Under the pieces are notes generated by a model that was given only the letters and a program-made list of their open reading frames with translations, was not told where the DNA came from and ran no database searches. Of a DNA stretch of 24,338 nucleotides, positions 1 to 6,167 are shown piece by piece. The first letter of the stretch is position 1. Every line of letters begins with the position of its first letter. Source of the stretch: JACKBJ01 sp964549495 (GTDB taxonomy: Bacteria > Chloroflexota > Anaerolineae > Epilineales > Epilineaceae). Both the position numbers and the translations under genes were made by a program. Location of the stretch: NCBI GenBank assembly GCA_964549495.1, contig CAZJWJ010000081.1, forward strand, positions 1 to 24,338. The letters are read 5' to 3'.

Positions 1-1
1 C

Positions 2-244
2 TATGGCTACGGCTGGCAGGTCCTGCGCAGCCCGCGCGACACCCTGCTGGTGGCGCATGCGGGGGCAGAAGGCGATCTCGAGCACCACGCGGCGCTGCTG
101 AACTACGCGGACGAGGGCGCGCTGGTCATCTTGTTGTCCAACGCAGAGGAAGAGATCGTGGTCGAGACGCGCTCGGGCGTGGCGCGCTCGCTCTTCGAGC
201 GGGGTGTCGAGTCCGAGGCCGGCGGGGGGCCGGATCGCGGCTGA
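2..244 (+). CDS. Serine hydrolase, beta-lactamase-related family (C-terminal fragment)
   Basis: Only the last 80 codons are in the window; the reading frame is open from base 2 to a TGA at 242-244. The fragment begins YGYGWQVL, continues to a His-Ala-Gly about 18 residues later, and then has a VILLSN strand. In beta-lactamase-fold serine hydrolases (class C / PBP4-like, Pfam Beta-lactamase) the C-terminal lobe typically reads YGYGW...H.G...V(V)LSN, so the family call is good. The catalytic SxxK and YxN would lie upstream of the window and cannot be checked. The substrate is unknown; members include esterases, D-aminopeptidases and beta-lactamases. The tail after the LSN strand is short and ends in a Gly-rich stretch. 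A G-rich run follows the stop, and I see no intrinsic terminator. Confidence 0.75.
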   Translation, partial: YGYGWQVLRSPRDTLLVAHAGAEGDLEHHAALLNYADEGALVILLSNAEEEIVVETRSGVARSLFERGVESEAGGGPDRG

Positions 245-507
245 GGGGTTTGGGGGGTTAGGCGTGAGGTCGGCGGTGGGGTGGCCTGGTTCGCCAGGGG
301 CGCCACGGTGTTCGGGTGACGATGTCGGTGCCTCATCCGCCGATCGCACATCGCATATGCGCGCCTCTCAGCCGTTTATGCGCACCTCTCATGGCTTTCG
401 CTAGTCCATTGAAGGCGCGCGCAAGCGGTTGCCGGACCTTTGCTGTCTACGCGCAAAATGGGGCGCCCCGGAGGGCGCCCCATCTTGGCCGGTAGTGGAA
501 TGGCGCG
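245..507. other. Convergent intergenic region with G-rich run and a 15-bp direct repeat
   Basis: No gene is supported here. Just after the hydrolase stop the plus strand has several G runs (four G at 245-248, six at 252-257, four at 278-281), a possible G-quadruplex. Two near-identical 15-mers, TATGCGCGCCTCTCA at 356-370 and TATGCGCACCTCTCA at 377-391, repeat with a 21-bp period. The region ends in the terminator of the downstream minus-strand gene. Confidence 0.5.
451..483 (-). terminator. Rho-independent terminator of the HU-like gene
   Basis: A perfect 11-bp inverted repeat, ATGGGGCGCCC (458-468) and GGGCGCCCCAT (473-483), encloses a 4-nt loop. Read on the minus strand it is followed by TTTTGCGC. 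It lies 25 nt after the TAA of the minus-strand HU-like gene, which fits an intrinsic terminator for that gene. The T-run is short. Confidence 0.75.
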
Positions 508-930
508 TTAGGCGGCCTGGCTGCGCAACACCGGCAGCTCCATCGGGTCGTCCGGGTTGTCGGCGTCCCAGAGCTCCTTGTACTGCTCGGGGCTCAGGCC
601 GATGTTCTCGCGATTGAGCACCTCGCCCTGGAAGTTCTCCAGGGTGGACAGCTGGCGGGTCAGGTCGCGATGCGGGCGGAAGTGGATGCGCAGGTTCCCG
701 TCGCCGCCGGTAGTGACGGTGAAGCGGCCGATGCCGGGCAGTAGCACCGGCCGGCCCAGGGCCATGAAGTCGCGCAGCGCGTCGCTGAGCTCGAGCAAGG
801 CGTGCATAGCCTGGCTGCGCTTGAGCCCGGTGGAGATGGCCAGCCGCTGCTCGAGCTCGCGTTGGCTTAGGGTCTCCTTATGAACGATGCGCGGACCATA
901 GACTCGAACTGCTTGAATGAAGTGTGCCAT
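508..930 (-). CDS. HU/IHF-like DNA-binding protein
   Basis: A 140-residue protein with the layout of HU-related proteins. An N-terminal helical part (about 20-58, with ELEQRLAISTGLKRSQAMHA) resembles the HU helices that mediate dimerisation. A beta segment (about 60-90) contains GRPVLLPGIGRFTV, which matches the HU-fold 'G..V.L.GiG.F.v' strand-turn. Then comes IHFRPHRDL, comparable to the 'rnP.t...i' DNA-binding arm. The acidic C-terminal extension (NPDDPMELP) makes it longer than canonical HU (about 90 residues), as in HU-like variants of the Bvu_2165/CCDC81 type. The ATG has a good Shine-Dalgarno (GGAGG, 7 nt upstream). It stands alone and is followed by its own terminator. A nucleoid or regulatory role is inferred. 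Confidence 0.7.
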   Translation of the reverse strand: MAHFIQAVRVYGPRIVHKETLSQRELEQRLAISTGLKRSQAMHALLELSDALRDFMALGRPVLLPGIGRFTVTTGGDGNLRIHFRPHRDLTRQLSTLENFQGEVLNRENIGLSPEQYKELWDADNPDDPMELPVLRSQAA

Positions 931-1403
931 TTGGTTGCCTCCTCATGGCGTTGTGGCCCATCTGGGCCAGGGTTGTACCCATCCAACGCTGGCACCCTTG
1001 AATCAGTTCCCTCTCCAGAGGCCTCTACGCCGCCGTTTGGCCGCTGTTTGACCGACGTTTCTACGCTACCGCATGAAATGGGTGGAATCGGCGCGACAGA
1101 CGGTCGCATACGATGAACTGTACACCCGACCAAACCGCTAGAGGCACGCAAAGTCCAACTATCAAACTGCTAACGCTAGGTCGACGGTTTAGGAAACCGT
1201 CCGAAGCCGCCGATTCGGCCCGCCGAGCCGGCGAGTTGCCCGTAACTACGGGCTCTCCAGGCCGGCCGGCCTCTTGATACTCCACCGCGGCCCAGGCGAC
1301 CTAGGGTAGGAGTAGGGTACGGAAGGGTAGGCGGCGGTCGAGGGGGTGGGAGGCGGTATCGCTTCCCGTCGACGACGCGCCTATGGAGTTCTGACCATGC
1401 CGC
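931..1403. other. 473-bp intergenic region with short hairpins and a G-rich stretch
   Basis: I see no credible gene. It holds a perfect 7-bp hairpin, ACGGTTT/AAACCGT with a 3-nt loop (1184-1200), and a 6-bp hairpin, GCCCGT/ACGGGC with a 4-nt loop (1238-1253). It also holds a G-rich plus strand at about 1303-1353 (GGG runs), which is C-rich on the transcribed minus strand just downstream of the lipoprotein gene. That last feature could assist Rho-dependent termination or form a quadruplex. The promoter of the HU-like gene must lie in the left part, but I cannot pick convincing -35/-10 boxes. Confidence 0.4.
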
Positions 1404-1886
1404 TCAGGAACCGTCTTCCTGCACCAGCTCCTCGTACGGCGTGATGTAGAGCCCGTCCGGATAGAGCGCCATGATCTCCTCGCACGCCGGTCCCGTTGGC
1501 GCTTCCGTGTACTGGCACCGATTGAGGAGATACTGCGCGGGATCGCCGTCGATGGCGCCCGGGTTGGTCGATGAGGCTGCGATCCACTCCTCGATGCTGC
1601 CACAGGCCGTGAGTGCGGGATCCAAGTCCTCGACGGTGTCCTGCAGGTCGCCGATCGCGGCAGCGGCGGCGAACGAGTCGGAACATGCCTGGCTCACGTC
1701 TACCTGAACCACTTCCCCCTCAGCTTCCCCCTCAGCTTCAGCCTCAGCGTCAGCCTCACCGGTGGCCTCCGTGTCCTCGACCGCTGGAGGCTGACTTGCG
1801 GCGTCGGGCGAGGAAGCCGTGTCACTGCTGCATCCAGTTAGAAGGGTGAGGGCGGTGATCAAGAGGAGCGATACCAATGCGCGCAC
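1404..1886 (-). CDS. Small acidic lipoprotein
   Basis: A 160-residue predicted lipoprotein. The first 19 residues are a signal peptide ending in the lipobox LTGC (Cys19), so the mature protein should be lipid-anchored on the outer face of the membrane. A low-complexity Ala/Glu/Gly segment (about 45-58, AEAEAEGEAEGE) follows and then a compact domain with four cysteines (CSDSF, ACGS, NRCQY, PACEE) that could form disulfides. The start is GTG, preceded by AGGAG 6 nt upstream. I do not recognise the C-terminal domain; it recalls uncharacterised actinobacterial/Chloroflexi lipoproteins with a Cys-containing 'ACGSIEEW' segment. No operon partner: the next gene upstream ends about 200 bp away. Function unknown. 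Confidence 0.75.
   Translation of the reverse strand: MRALVSLLLITALTLLTGCSSDTASSPDAASQPPAVEDTEATGEADAEAEAEGEAEGEVVQVDVSQACSDSFAAAAAIGDLQDTVEDLDPALTACGSIEEWIAASSTNPGAIDGDPAQYLLNRCQYTEAPTGPACEEIMALYPDGLYITPYEELVQEDGS
1713..1754 (-). repeat. Short tandem repeat coding for (AE/GE)n linker
   Basis: Degenerate 6-nt repeats of a GAG/GAA-GCT type on the coding strand give the Ala-Glu/Gly-Glu run that follows the lipobox. Such tracts vary in length between strains by slippage. It probably acts as a flexible acidic spacer. Confidence 0.6.
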
Positions 1887-1916
1887 TTCTCTCTCCTTTC
1901 ACGTTGGCCTGGTTGG

Positions 1917-1926
1917 CTGACGTCAG
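1917..1926. promoter_or_regulatory. 10-bp palindrome upstream of the lipoprotein gene
   Basis: CTGACGTCAG is a perfect palindrome 31 bp upstream of the lipoprotein GTG. Its position fits an operator, but the regulator is unknown and a 10-mer of this kind can occur by chance. Confidence 0.25.
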
Positions 1927-2088
1927 TCGTCGATGGCGTCCACCGGATCTCCTTCGGACCGGACCGGTTCCAGTGTCGCTACAATCGGGCGGAAGACACG
2001 GACCAGGGCTTCGAGGCCCTTCAGCAAGCCGAACGTGGGAATTCTCTGGAATGGCACATCAAAGTCCCCTCCTTACCGCAGAACAATT

Positions 2089-2952
2089 CTACACTACGAG
2101 GCTCATTCGCTCGGCGGCATGAACCAAATCGGGAAGTGGCGCGTCATAGACAAGCTTCTCGATCGCCTGCACTCTTGAGCCAAAGTCGGCAGTGAACACA
2201 TCACTCCCAAAGTCATACTGAGCCACTCGGTCGGCGGCGAACAATAGCATCGCCCGAGTGACCAGAAACTGAGTGCTGATACTACCCGGCAACGACTCCG
2301 GGAATCTAGACGCCTCGAATTGTTGGCTGAAAGGCTCGATCAACTGAAACGCTTCGACGGGACTGTAGTTGAGCGTATTTCGCTGGTCAATCGCCCAAGT
2401 CGGATCACTGTTTACGGCACGTACAGCCAGCACCATCGCAGGGTCTACCCACGATACCAATGGCGCTACAGCCCGGTAGTAGACATTCCAGAACGTCTGG
2501 TGGCTCCCTCTCAATGCGGCTGCATGACTCCGCTGGACCACTACCTCCAAACTGCCAGGAGTAGTTGCGGACACCTCGACATGCAGATGCTTGACACTGC
2601 GAGACCCGCTGCCCCGCGGGAAAAAGCCGTGCCACCAGCAACCGTGCAGGCCGAGGATGGCACGAGCAGCAAGCCAGCTGCTGTAGTAGAGAGTCACATT
2701 GAGCCAGAAGCACGAGGCCGGTGTGACTCCGTCCAAAGCCCTGCGAAACAGCGCGATCGAGAGCAAGAGCGCCTGGTCAGTCTCTCGTGTGAGAGCATCG
2801 CGGTAGTCATCAAACGCACGGCTGCCCTCTGTCGCATCGCGCCGGCCACCATCGAGCCAGCTACTGACTACCGAAAGCACATCCGATGCAGCGGACTTTC
2901 CTTCGAAGCCTCGACAGAAGTACTCTGCTCCAGTAATTGAGTGGATTCGCAT
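2089..2952 (-). CDS. Uncharacterised helical protein, last gene of the HerA-NurA operon
   Basis: A 287-residue protein that I cannot assign to a family. I start it at the ATG (MRIHSITG) 7 nt after the stop of the DGQHR gene; a longer reading of the frame would run into that gene. The sequence is mostly predicted helical, with a hydrophobic/aromatic block at about 80-105 (SCFWLNVTLYYSSWLAARA), followed by ILGLHGCWWHGFF. The pattern 'YYSSWLAARA..LHG' resembles helical proteins in which a Tyr-Tyr pair precedes a packed small-residue helix, such as HEPN-like or YaaC-like proteins. I see no HEPN Rx4-6H motif, so that is only a suggestion. No signal peptide. Its place as last gene of the operon suggests an accessory or effector role with HerA/NurA, the methylase and the DGQHR protein. 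Confidence 0.7.
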   Translation of the reverse strand: MRIHSITGAEYFCRGFEGKSAASDVLSVVSSWLDGGRRDATEGSRAFDDYRDALTRETDQALLLSIALFRRALDGVTPASCFWLNVTLYYSSWLAARAILGLHGCWWHGFFPRGSGSRSVKHLHVEVSATTPGSLEVVVQRSHAAALRGSHQTFWNVYYRAVAPLVSWVDPAMVLAVRAVNSDPTWAIDQRNTLNYSPVEAFQLIEPFSQQFEASRFPESLPGSISTQFLVTRAMLLFAADRVAQYDFGSDVFTADFGSRVQAIEKLVYDAPLPDLVHAAERMSLVV

Positions 2953-2959
2953 AGAGCAC

Positions 2960-3931
2960 CTAGAATACCTGTCCCCGAATCTGCTTCGAGATAGCAGCGA
3001 TGCCAGCATTGCCCTGCGCAGCCCGCACTTCTGCCGTGGTAAGGCTGGACAGATCAATCCTGGAGATGAACCTCAGCAGGTCCAACGGCGAAACCTCAAT
3101 AACAGGCTTCTCGAGCTGTTGGAGCATGGCTGGCAGAACATTCAAGAGTGCCCGAATCACCCGCGCTTGGTAGAGTGGAGACTCTCCCGATCGCCAACCA
3201 TCGGCATCGTGCTCTCGGATTGCGGCGAAGTACGACACTAACATCTGGTACTGCGCCTCGTATCCGATCTCGCGAAGCGGAAAGGCCCTGTTCTTGAGTA
3301 GCTGCTTTATCCCAGGCGCCAAGGAGCCTTGCTTCAAAGTGATCTCAGGCTGCTCACCCGTTAGATCGATACGCTGATGTAGTGCGCTTTCCGGATCACT
3401 ATTCAACTGATACACAAGATCCGCTGACCTACGGCCTTCAGGGTCGTCCTCGGGCTGTACCAGTCGAACGAGATCCCAGCGCAATGAGGATGGCACGCGC
3501 TTCTGATTGTCATTGATCTCCAGGAAGAGGCGAGCCATCTCCTCCTCCGACAGGCCAAAGTGAACGATGCAAGCATAGTCCGCCTCAAAGTCACTGTAGT
3601 TCTGGGCCCAGAGACGGTGTTGGCCATCAACTACAAGAAGCCGAATGTCTTCTGGCAGTCCGAAGGTGCCCCCCTCCTCATTGAGATCAACCGGGCCTGT
3701 CGCTAGAACGATCGCGTTTGGAAACGTGCGGCCTTGAGCGAGGACGGAAGCGGCAATGGTCGTAGCGCGCTTTTCGCTAACCATTCTCTGAAAGCCTTGA
3801 AGCGGATCCTGAATACGCCACGACGGAGTAGTGTGCCGAAGTAGCCACCTGCCTGGGATGCGCATCATTAGAATCAGCGGATCGCGCTGCAGTACGAGAC
3901 CAGGGAATTGATCTGCCATAGCACTACTCAC
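2960..3931 (-). CDS. DGQHR-domain (DndB-like) protein
   Basis: A 323-residue protein with the hallmark VVDGQHR at residues 100-106, followed by a FGLSEEEMARLFLEIN stretch and DNQKRVP (141-147). This is the ParB/DndB-related DGQHR family pattern (VDGQHRl.a...LF..IN.nQk.v). Family members include DndB, regulator of DNA phosphorothioation, and DpdB of the 7-deazaguanine system; several sit in DNA-modification or restriction loci. Here it follows a Dam-type methylase and no dnd or dpd genes are present. The start used is GTG, overlapping the methylase stop by 8 nt. An ATG four codons downstream (3919) is equally possible. A role in sensing or tuning DNA modification is inference from the family. 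Confidence 0.85.
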   Translation of the reverse strand: MSSAMADQFPGLVLQRDPLILMMRIPGRWLLRHTTPSWRIQDPLQGFQRMVSEKRATTIAASVLAQGRTFPNAIVLATGPVDLNEEGGTFGLPEDIRLLVVDGQHRLWAQNYSDFEADYACIVHFGLSEEEMARLFLEINDNQKRVPSSLRWDLVRLVQPEDDPEGRRSADLVYQLNSDPESALHQRIDLTGEQPEITLKQGSLAPGIKQLLKNRAFPLREIGYEAQYQMLVSYFAAIREHDADGWRSGESPLYQARVIRALLNVLPAMLQQLEKPVIEVSPLDLLRFISRIDLSSLTTAEVRAAQGNAGIAAISKQIRGQVF

Positions 3932-4751
3932 GGTTAGTAATCAGGAGTTCAGACGTTGCTGCGCGGTGTTTTGCGTCAGCGGCCACAAGACTGCGGCGGT
4001 CGAGCCGGGAAACGGAGAAGCCGCTATAGAGTGCGTGGATCGATTCGTGATCGGCATTCGTCAGAACCACGGTACATCCAAGCGTGTCGAGTGCCCGCGC
4101 CACATCCGCGAGACGCATCTGGTCGTCCCACGAGAAGATCTGCTCGTTATACCGGAGGAATCCATTATTTCCATGCGTGACAGTGTAAGGCGGATCGAGA
4201 TAGACTGTGTCTCCTGCAACGGCCTCGTCAACTACAATGCCAAAATCACGACGCTCAATGATCGCTCCTTGAAGGGCACATGCGAACGAGCGAATGCGGT
4301 CAGCGACTATGTAGTCAGGGTTCTTGAAAGATCCGAAGGGCACATTGAACTCGCCCTTCTTATTGACTCGGTAGAGGCCGTTCCAGCACGTGCGGTTCAG
4401 ATAGATGAAGCGGGCTGCATGTTCACTGGGCGAAGAGGGACTCAGCGCGCGCATAGAGTAGTAGAATTCGGATGAGTACTCATAGCCCTGCAGCAGCGAG
4501 ATCACCGGCTCGGGATTGTCTCGAACCTGAACGAATGTGCGGATAAGGTCGTCGTTAGCGTCGGATAGGGTTGCCCGCTCTGGTGATACGGCGAGAAACA
4601 CCGATCCTGCACCAAGAAACGGCTCGAAATAACGTCCTGAAACTGGAGCGATCAGTTCCCTTAGTCGGGGCGCTAGCCATTGCTTCCCGCCTGCCCACTT
4701 CAGGAAAGGACGTGCAGGAGCGACTGCTGGCTTCCTGGTTGCGTCACGCAT
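3924..4751 (-). CDS. DNA adenine methyltransferase, Dam / D12 class
   Basis: A 275-residue N6-adenine methyltransferase of the D12 (Dam) alpha-group. It has the N-terminal FLKWAGGK (16-23), the SAM-binding FEPFLGAGS (42-50, motif I), the Dam-specific NRTCWNGLYRVN block (119-130) that contributes to target contacts, and the catalytic DPPY (186-189). The length matches Dam (about 270-280), so it looks complete and active. The target may be GATC, as for most Dam-like enzymes, but that cannot be read from sequence alone. The ATG is the only canonical start after an in-frame stop, although no good Shine-Dalgarno is visible. It is the third gene of the operon, 111 bp after nurA, and overlaps the DGQHR gene by 8 nt. 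Likely it protects self DNA from the HerA-NurA module. Confidence 0.93.
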   Translation of the reverse strand: MRDATRKPAVAPARPFLKWAGGKQWLAPRLRELIAPVSGRYFEPFLGAGSVFLAVSPERATLSDANDDLIRTFVQVRDNPEPVISLLQGYEYSSEFYYSMRALSPSSPSEHAARFIYLNRTCWNGLYRVNKKGEFNVPFGSFKNPDYIVADRIRSFACALQGAIIERRDFGIVVDEAVAGDTVYLDPPYTVTHGNNGFLRYNEQIFSWDDQMRLADVARALDTLGCTVVLTNADHESIHALYSGFSVSRLDRRSLVAADAKHRAATSELLITNRE

Positions 4752-4862
4752 CGCTGGGGTTCGCGCTTTCGCAATGTGGCATCTGCGTCCACAAGACCCA
4801 GCGCCGCGGCATGCTACATGCGCTGAGAGTCGGAAGGCGGCACATATGCCTCACAGGCATGA
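4752..4862 (-). other. Gap inside the HerA-NurA-Dam operon
   Basis: This 111-bp stretch is the only real gap in an otherwise packed operon. It contains a loose inverted repeat, CAGCGC (4799-4804) and GCGCTG (4820-4825). It could hold a separate promoter for the methylase, which would let modification be established independently of the nuclease. I see no convincing -35/-10 pair. Confidence 0.3.
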
Positions 4863-6167
4863 CTATGCGTCTCCGCGGAGAATTCGATTCACGAACTGGG
4901 CGAGAATGCTGCCCGAAGGCTGGTTCGAAATCGATGCCGCTGTGTTTGCCAATACGACCGGTATCAGCGCATTGTCATAGCGATAACTGACAAGTCGAGA
5001 AAGTGCTTGCAGGATTGGGCCTAGGCCGATTAGGTCTTCCGGGCTCGGTCTCAGTTGAAACTCGCCGGTAGGAACGTTCAAGGCTAGGACGTGATCGGGT
5101 CCGATTCTAGCAACCACCTTGGCGCCATAGTTGACACGATTGCGATAGGTTTGGGCCTCGAAGCTACGCCCGTTGATTTCCTCTACAACGAATCTCGCAT
5201 CGGGCACGAAGCAATCGCCCATCTCCGACAGGGCACTGCTTAGGCTGTCGGCGAAGTTGCGAAACTCTCCGCTCTTCTCCGCACCTACGAGGTAGAGAGG
5301 CGCGTCGCTGTCACGCTGATGCGCCATTAGATCCCGAATGGGCTCAACGAGACGAGACAGTTGGGCGCGCAGCAGAAGGGGGCCATCCAGGATAAACAAC
5401 GTTCGCTTCATGACGTCGACGTGCGATCGGAACTTGACGATGAAAGAGAAGAGTACCAGCACCTCTAGTGCTGAACGGAAGTTCGATACTGTCTCGCCAC
5501 GGGCACGGTCTTCGCTGTCCTGATCCGAGAGACCGAGATAGTCGGAAAGTCGGTGCTCCTCGCCACAGTCTGGGCACCGGAAGCGGCGGGATCGACGAGG
5601 GAGATCGATTAGAGCGCCACACCCCAGGCAGTCCATCGTGGGCGTCACTTCTACGTCAGCAAGCCATTCGCGATAGACCAGATAGGAGAGCGCGTCGTAG
5701 AGGTCGTAATAGTCGATGAATCGGTGAATTGCATCGCGCACAGACTGCTTGACTGAGAGTCCCTGTACGTGAACACCGGCGAGTGGTAGCGCTGCAAGGG
5801 TATGATGAGTATGGCGGCCGAGCAGGTGCTGTACCTCGCGCGGATCTGCCATTGGATGCGCACGGAGATACTCAATGGTCTCAAGTCTGACCATTTGCGC
5901 TGCTATCTGGATGAATCCAACCTGGCGCTCGGGTCGGACGGCGTTCGGAACAGCCTGGTGGCCGCCATCGACGGTGATCACTTGGTCAATCGGGCAGTCG
6001 CCGTCGAGGCTTAGGCGAAGAGTCGCTGGCGGCAACTGCTGATCAGTCGGCGGATGCAAGTCCTCGAACGCTTCGATGAGGCGCTGGATCATGGGATCCC
6101 GGATCAATTTGACATGACCAATCTTGTTGGCCTGCTCGGTTGGGTATCCATCGCTACCATATGCCAT
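4863..6167 (-). CDS. nurA: NurA-family nuclease with internal zinc ribbon
   Basis: A 434-residue protein immediately downstream of a HerA ATPase. NurA features: an N-terminal strand VITVDGGHQ (63-71), whose Asp67 matches the first metal-binding Asp of NurA; FILDGPL (258-264), the second conserved acidic strand; YLVGAEKSGEFRNFA (292-306), like the NurA 'g.sK...lr' motif; and a C-terminal block with IPVVLANTAA. Between the first and second acidic motifs are two CxxC pairs (Cys180/183 and Cys198/201), a zinc ribbon not part of typical archaeal NurA. NurA is a 5'-3' exonuclease and endonuclease that docks on the HerA hexamer and degrades DNA as HerA pumps it. The ATG directly follows the herA TAG with no gap, which implies translational coupling and a joint complex. 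Symbol given by family, not strain-level orthology. Confidence 0.8.
   Translation of the reverse strand: MAYGSDGYPTEQANKIGHVKLIRDPMIQRLIEAFEDLHPPTDQQLPPATLRLSLDGDCPIDQVITVDGGHQAVPNAVRPERQVGFIQIAAQMVRLETIEYLRAHPMADPREVQHLLGRHTHHTLAALPLAGVHVQGLSVKQSVRDAIHRFIDYYDLYDALSYLVYREWLADVEVTPTMDCLGCGALIDLPRRSRRFRCPDCGEEHRLSDYLGLSDQDSEDRARGETVSNFRSALEVLVLFSFIVKFRSHVDVMKRTLFILDGPLLLRAQLSRLVEPIRDLMAHQRDSDAPLYLVGAEKSGEFRNFADSLSSALSEMGDCFVPDARFVVEEINGRSFEAQTYRNRVNYGAKVVARIGPDHVLALNVPTGEFQLRPSPEDLIGLGPILQALSRLVSYRYDNALIPVVLANTAASISNQPSGSILAQFVNRILRGDA

Noticed and set aside
2320..2940. Plus-strand ORF of 206 codons opposite the last operon gene
   Set aside because: Antisense shadow with no recognisable features; the minus-strand frame continues the operon.
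2953..3057. Longer N-terminus for the last operon gene
   Set aside because: It would overlap the DGQHR coding sequence by about 100 bp; the ATG at 2952 gives a normal 7-nt gap.
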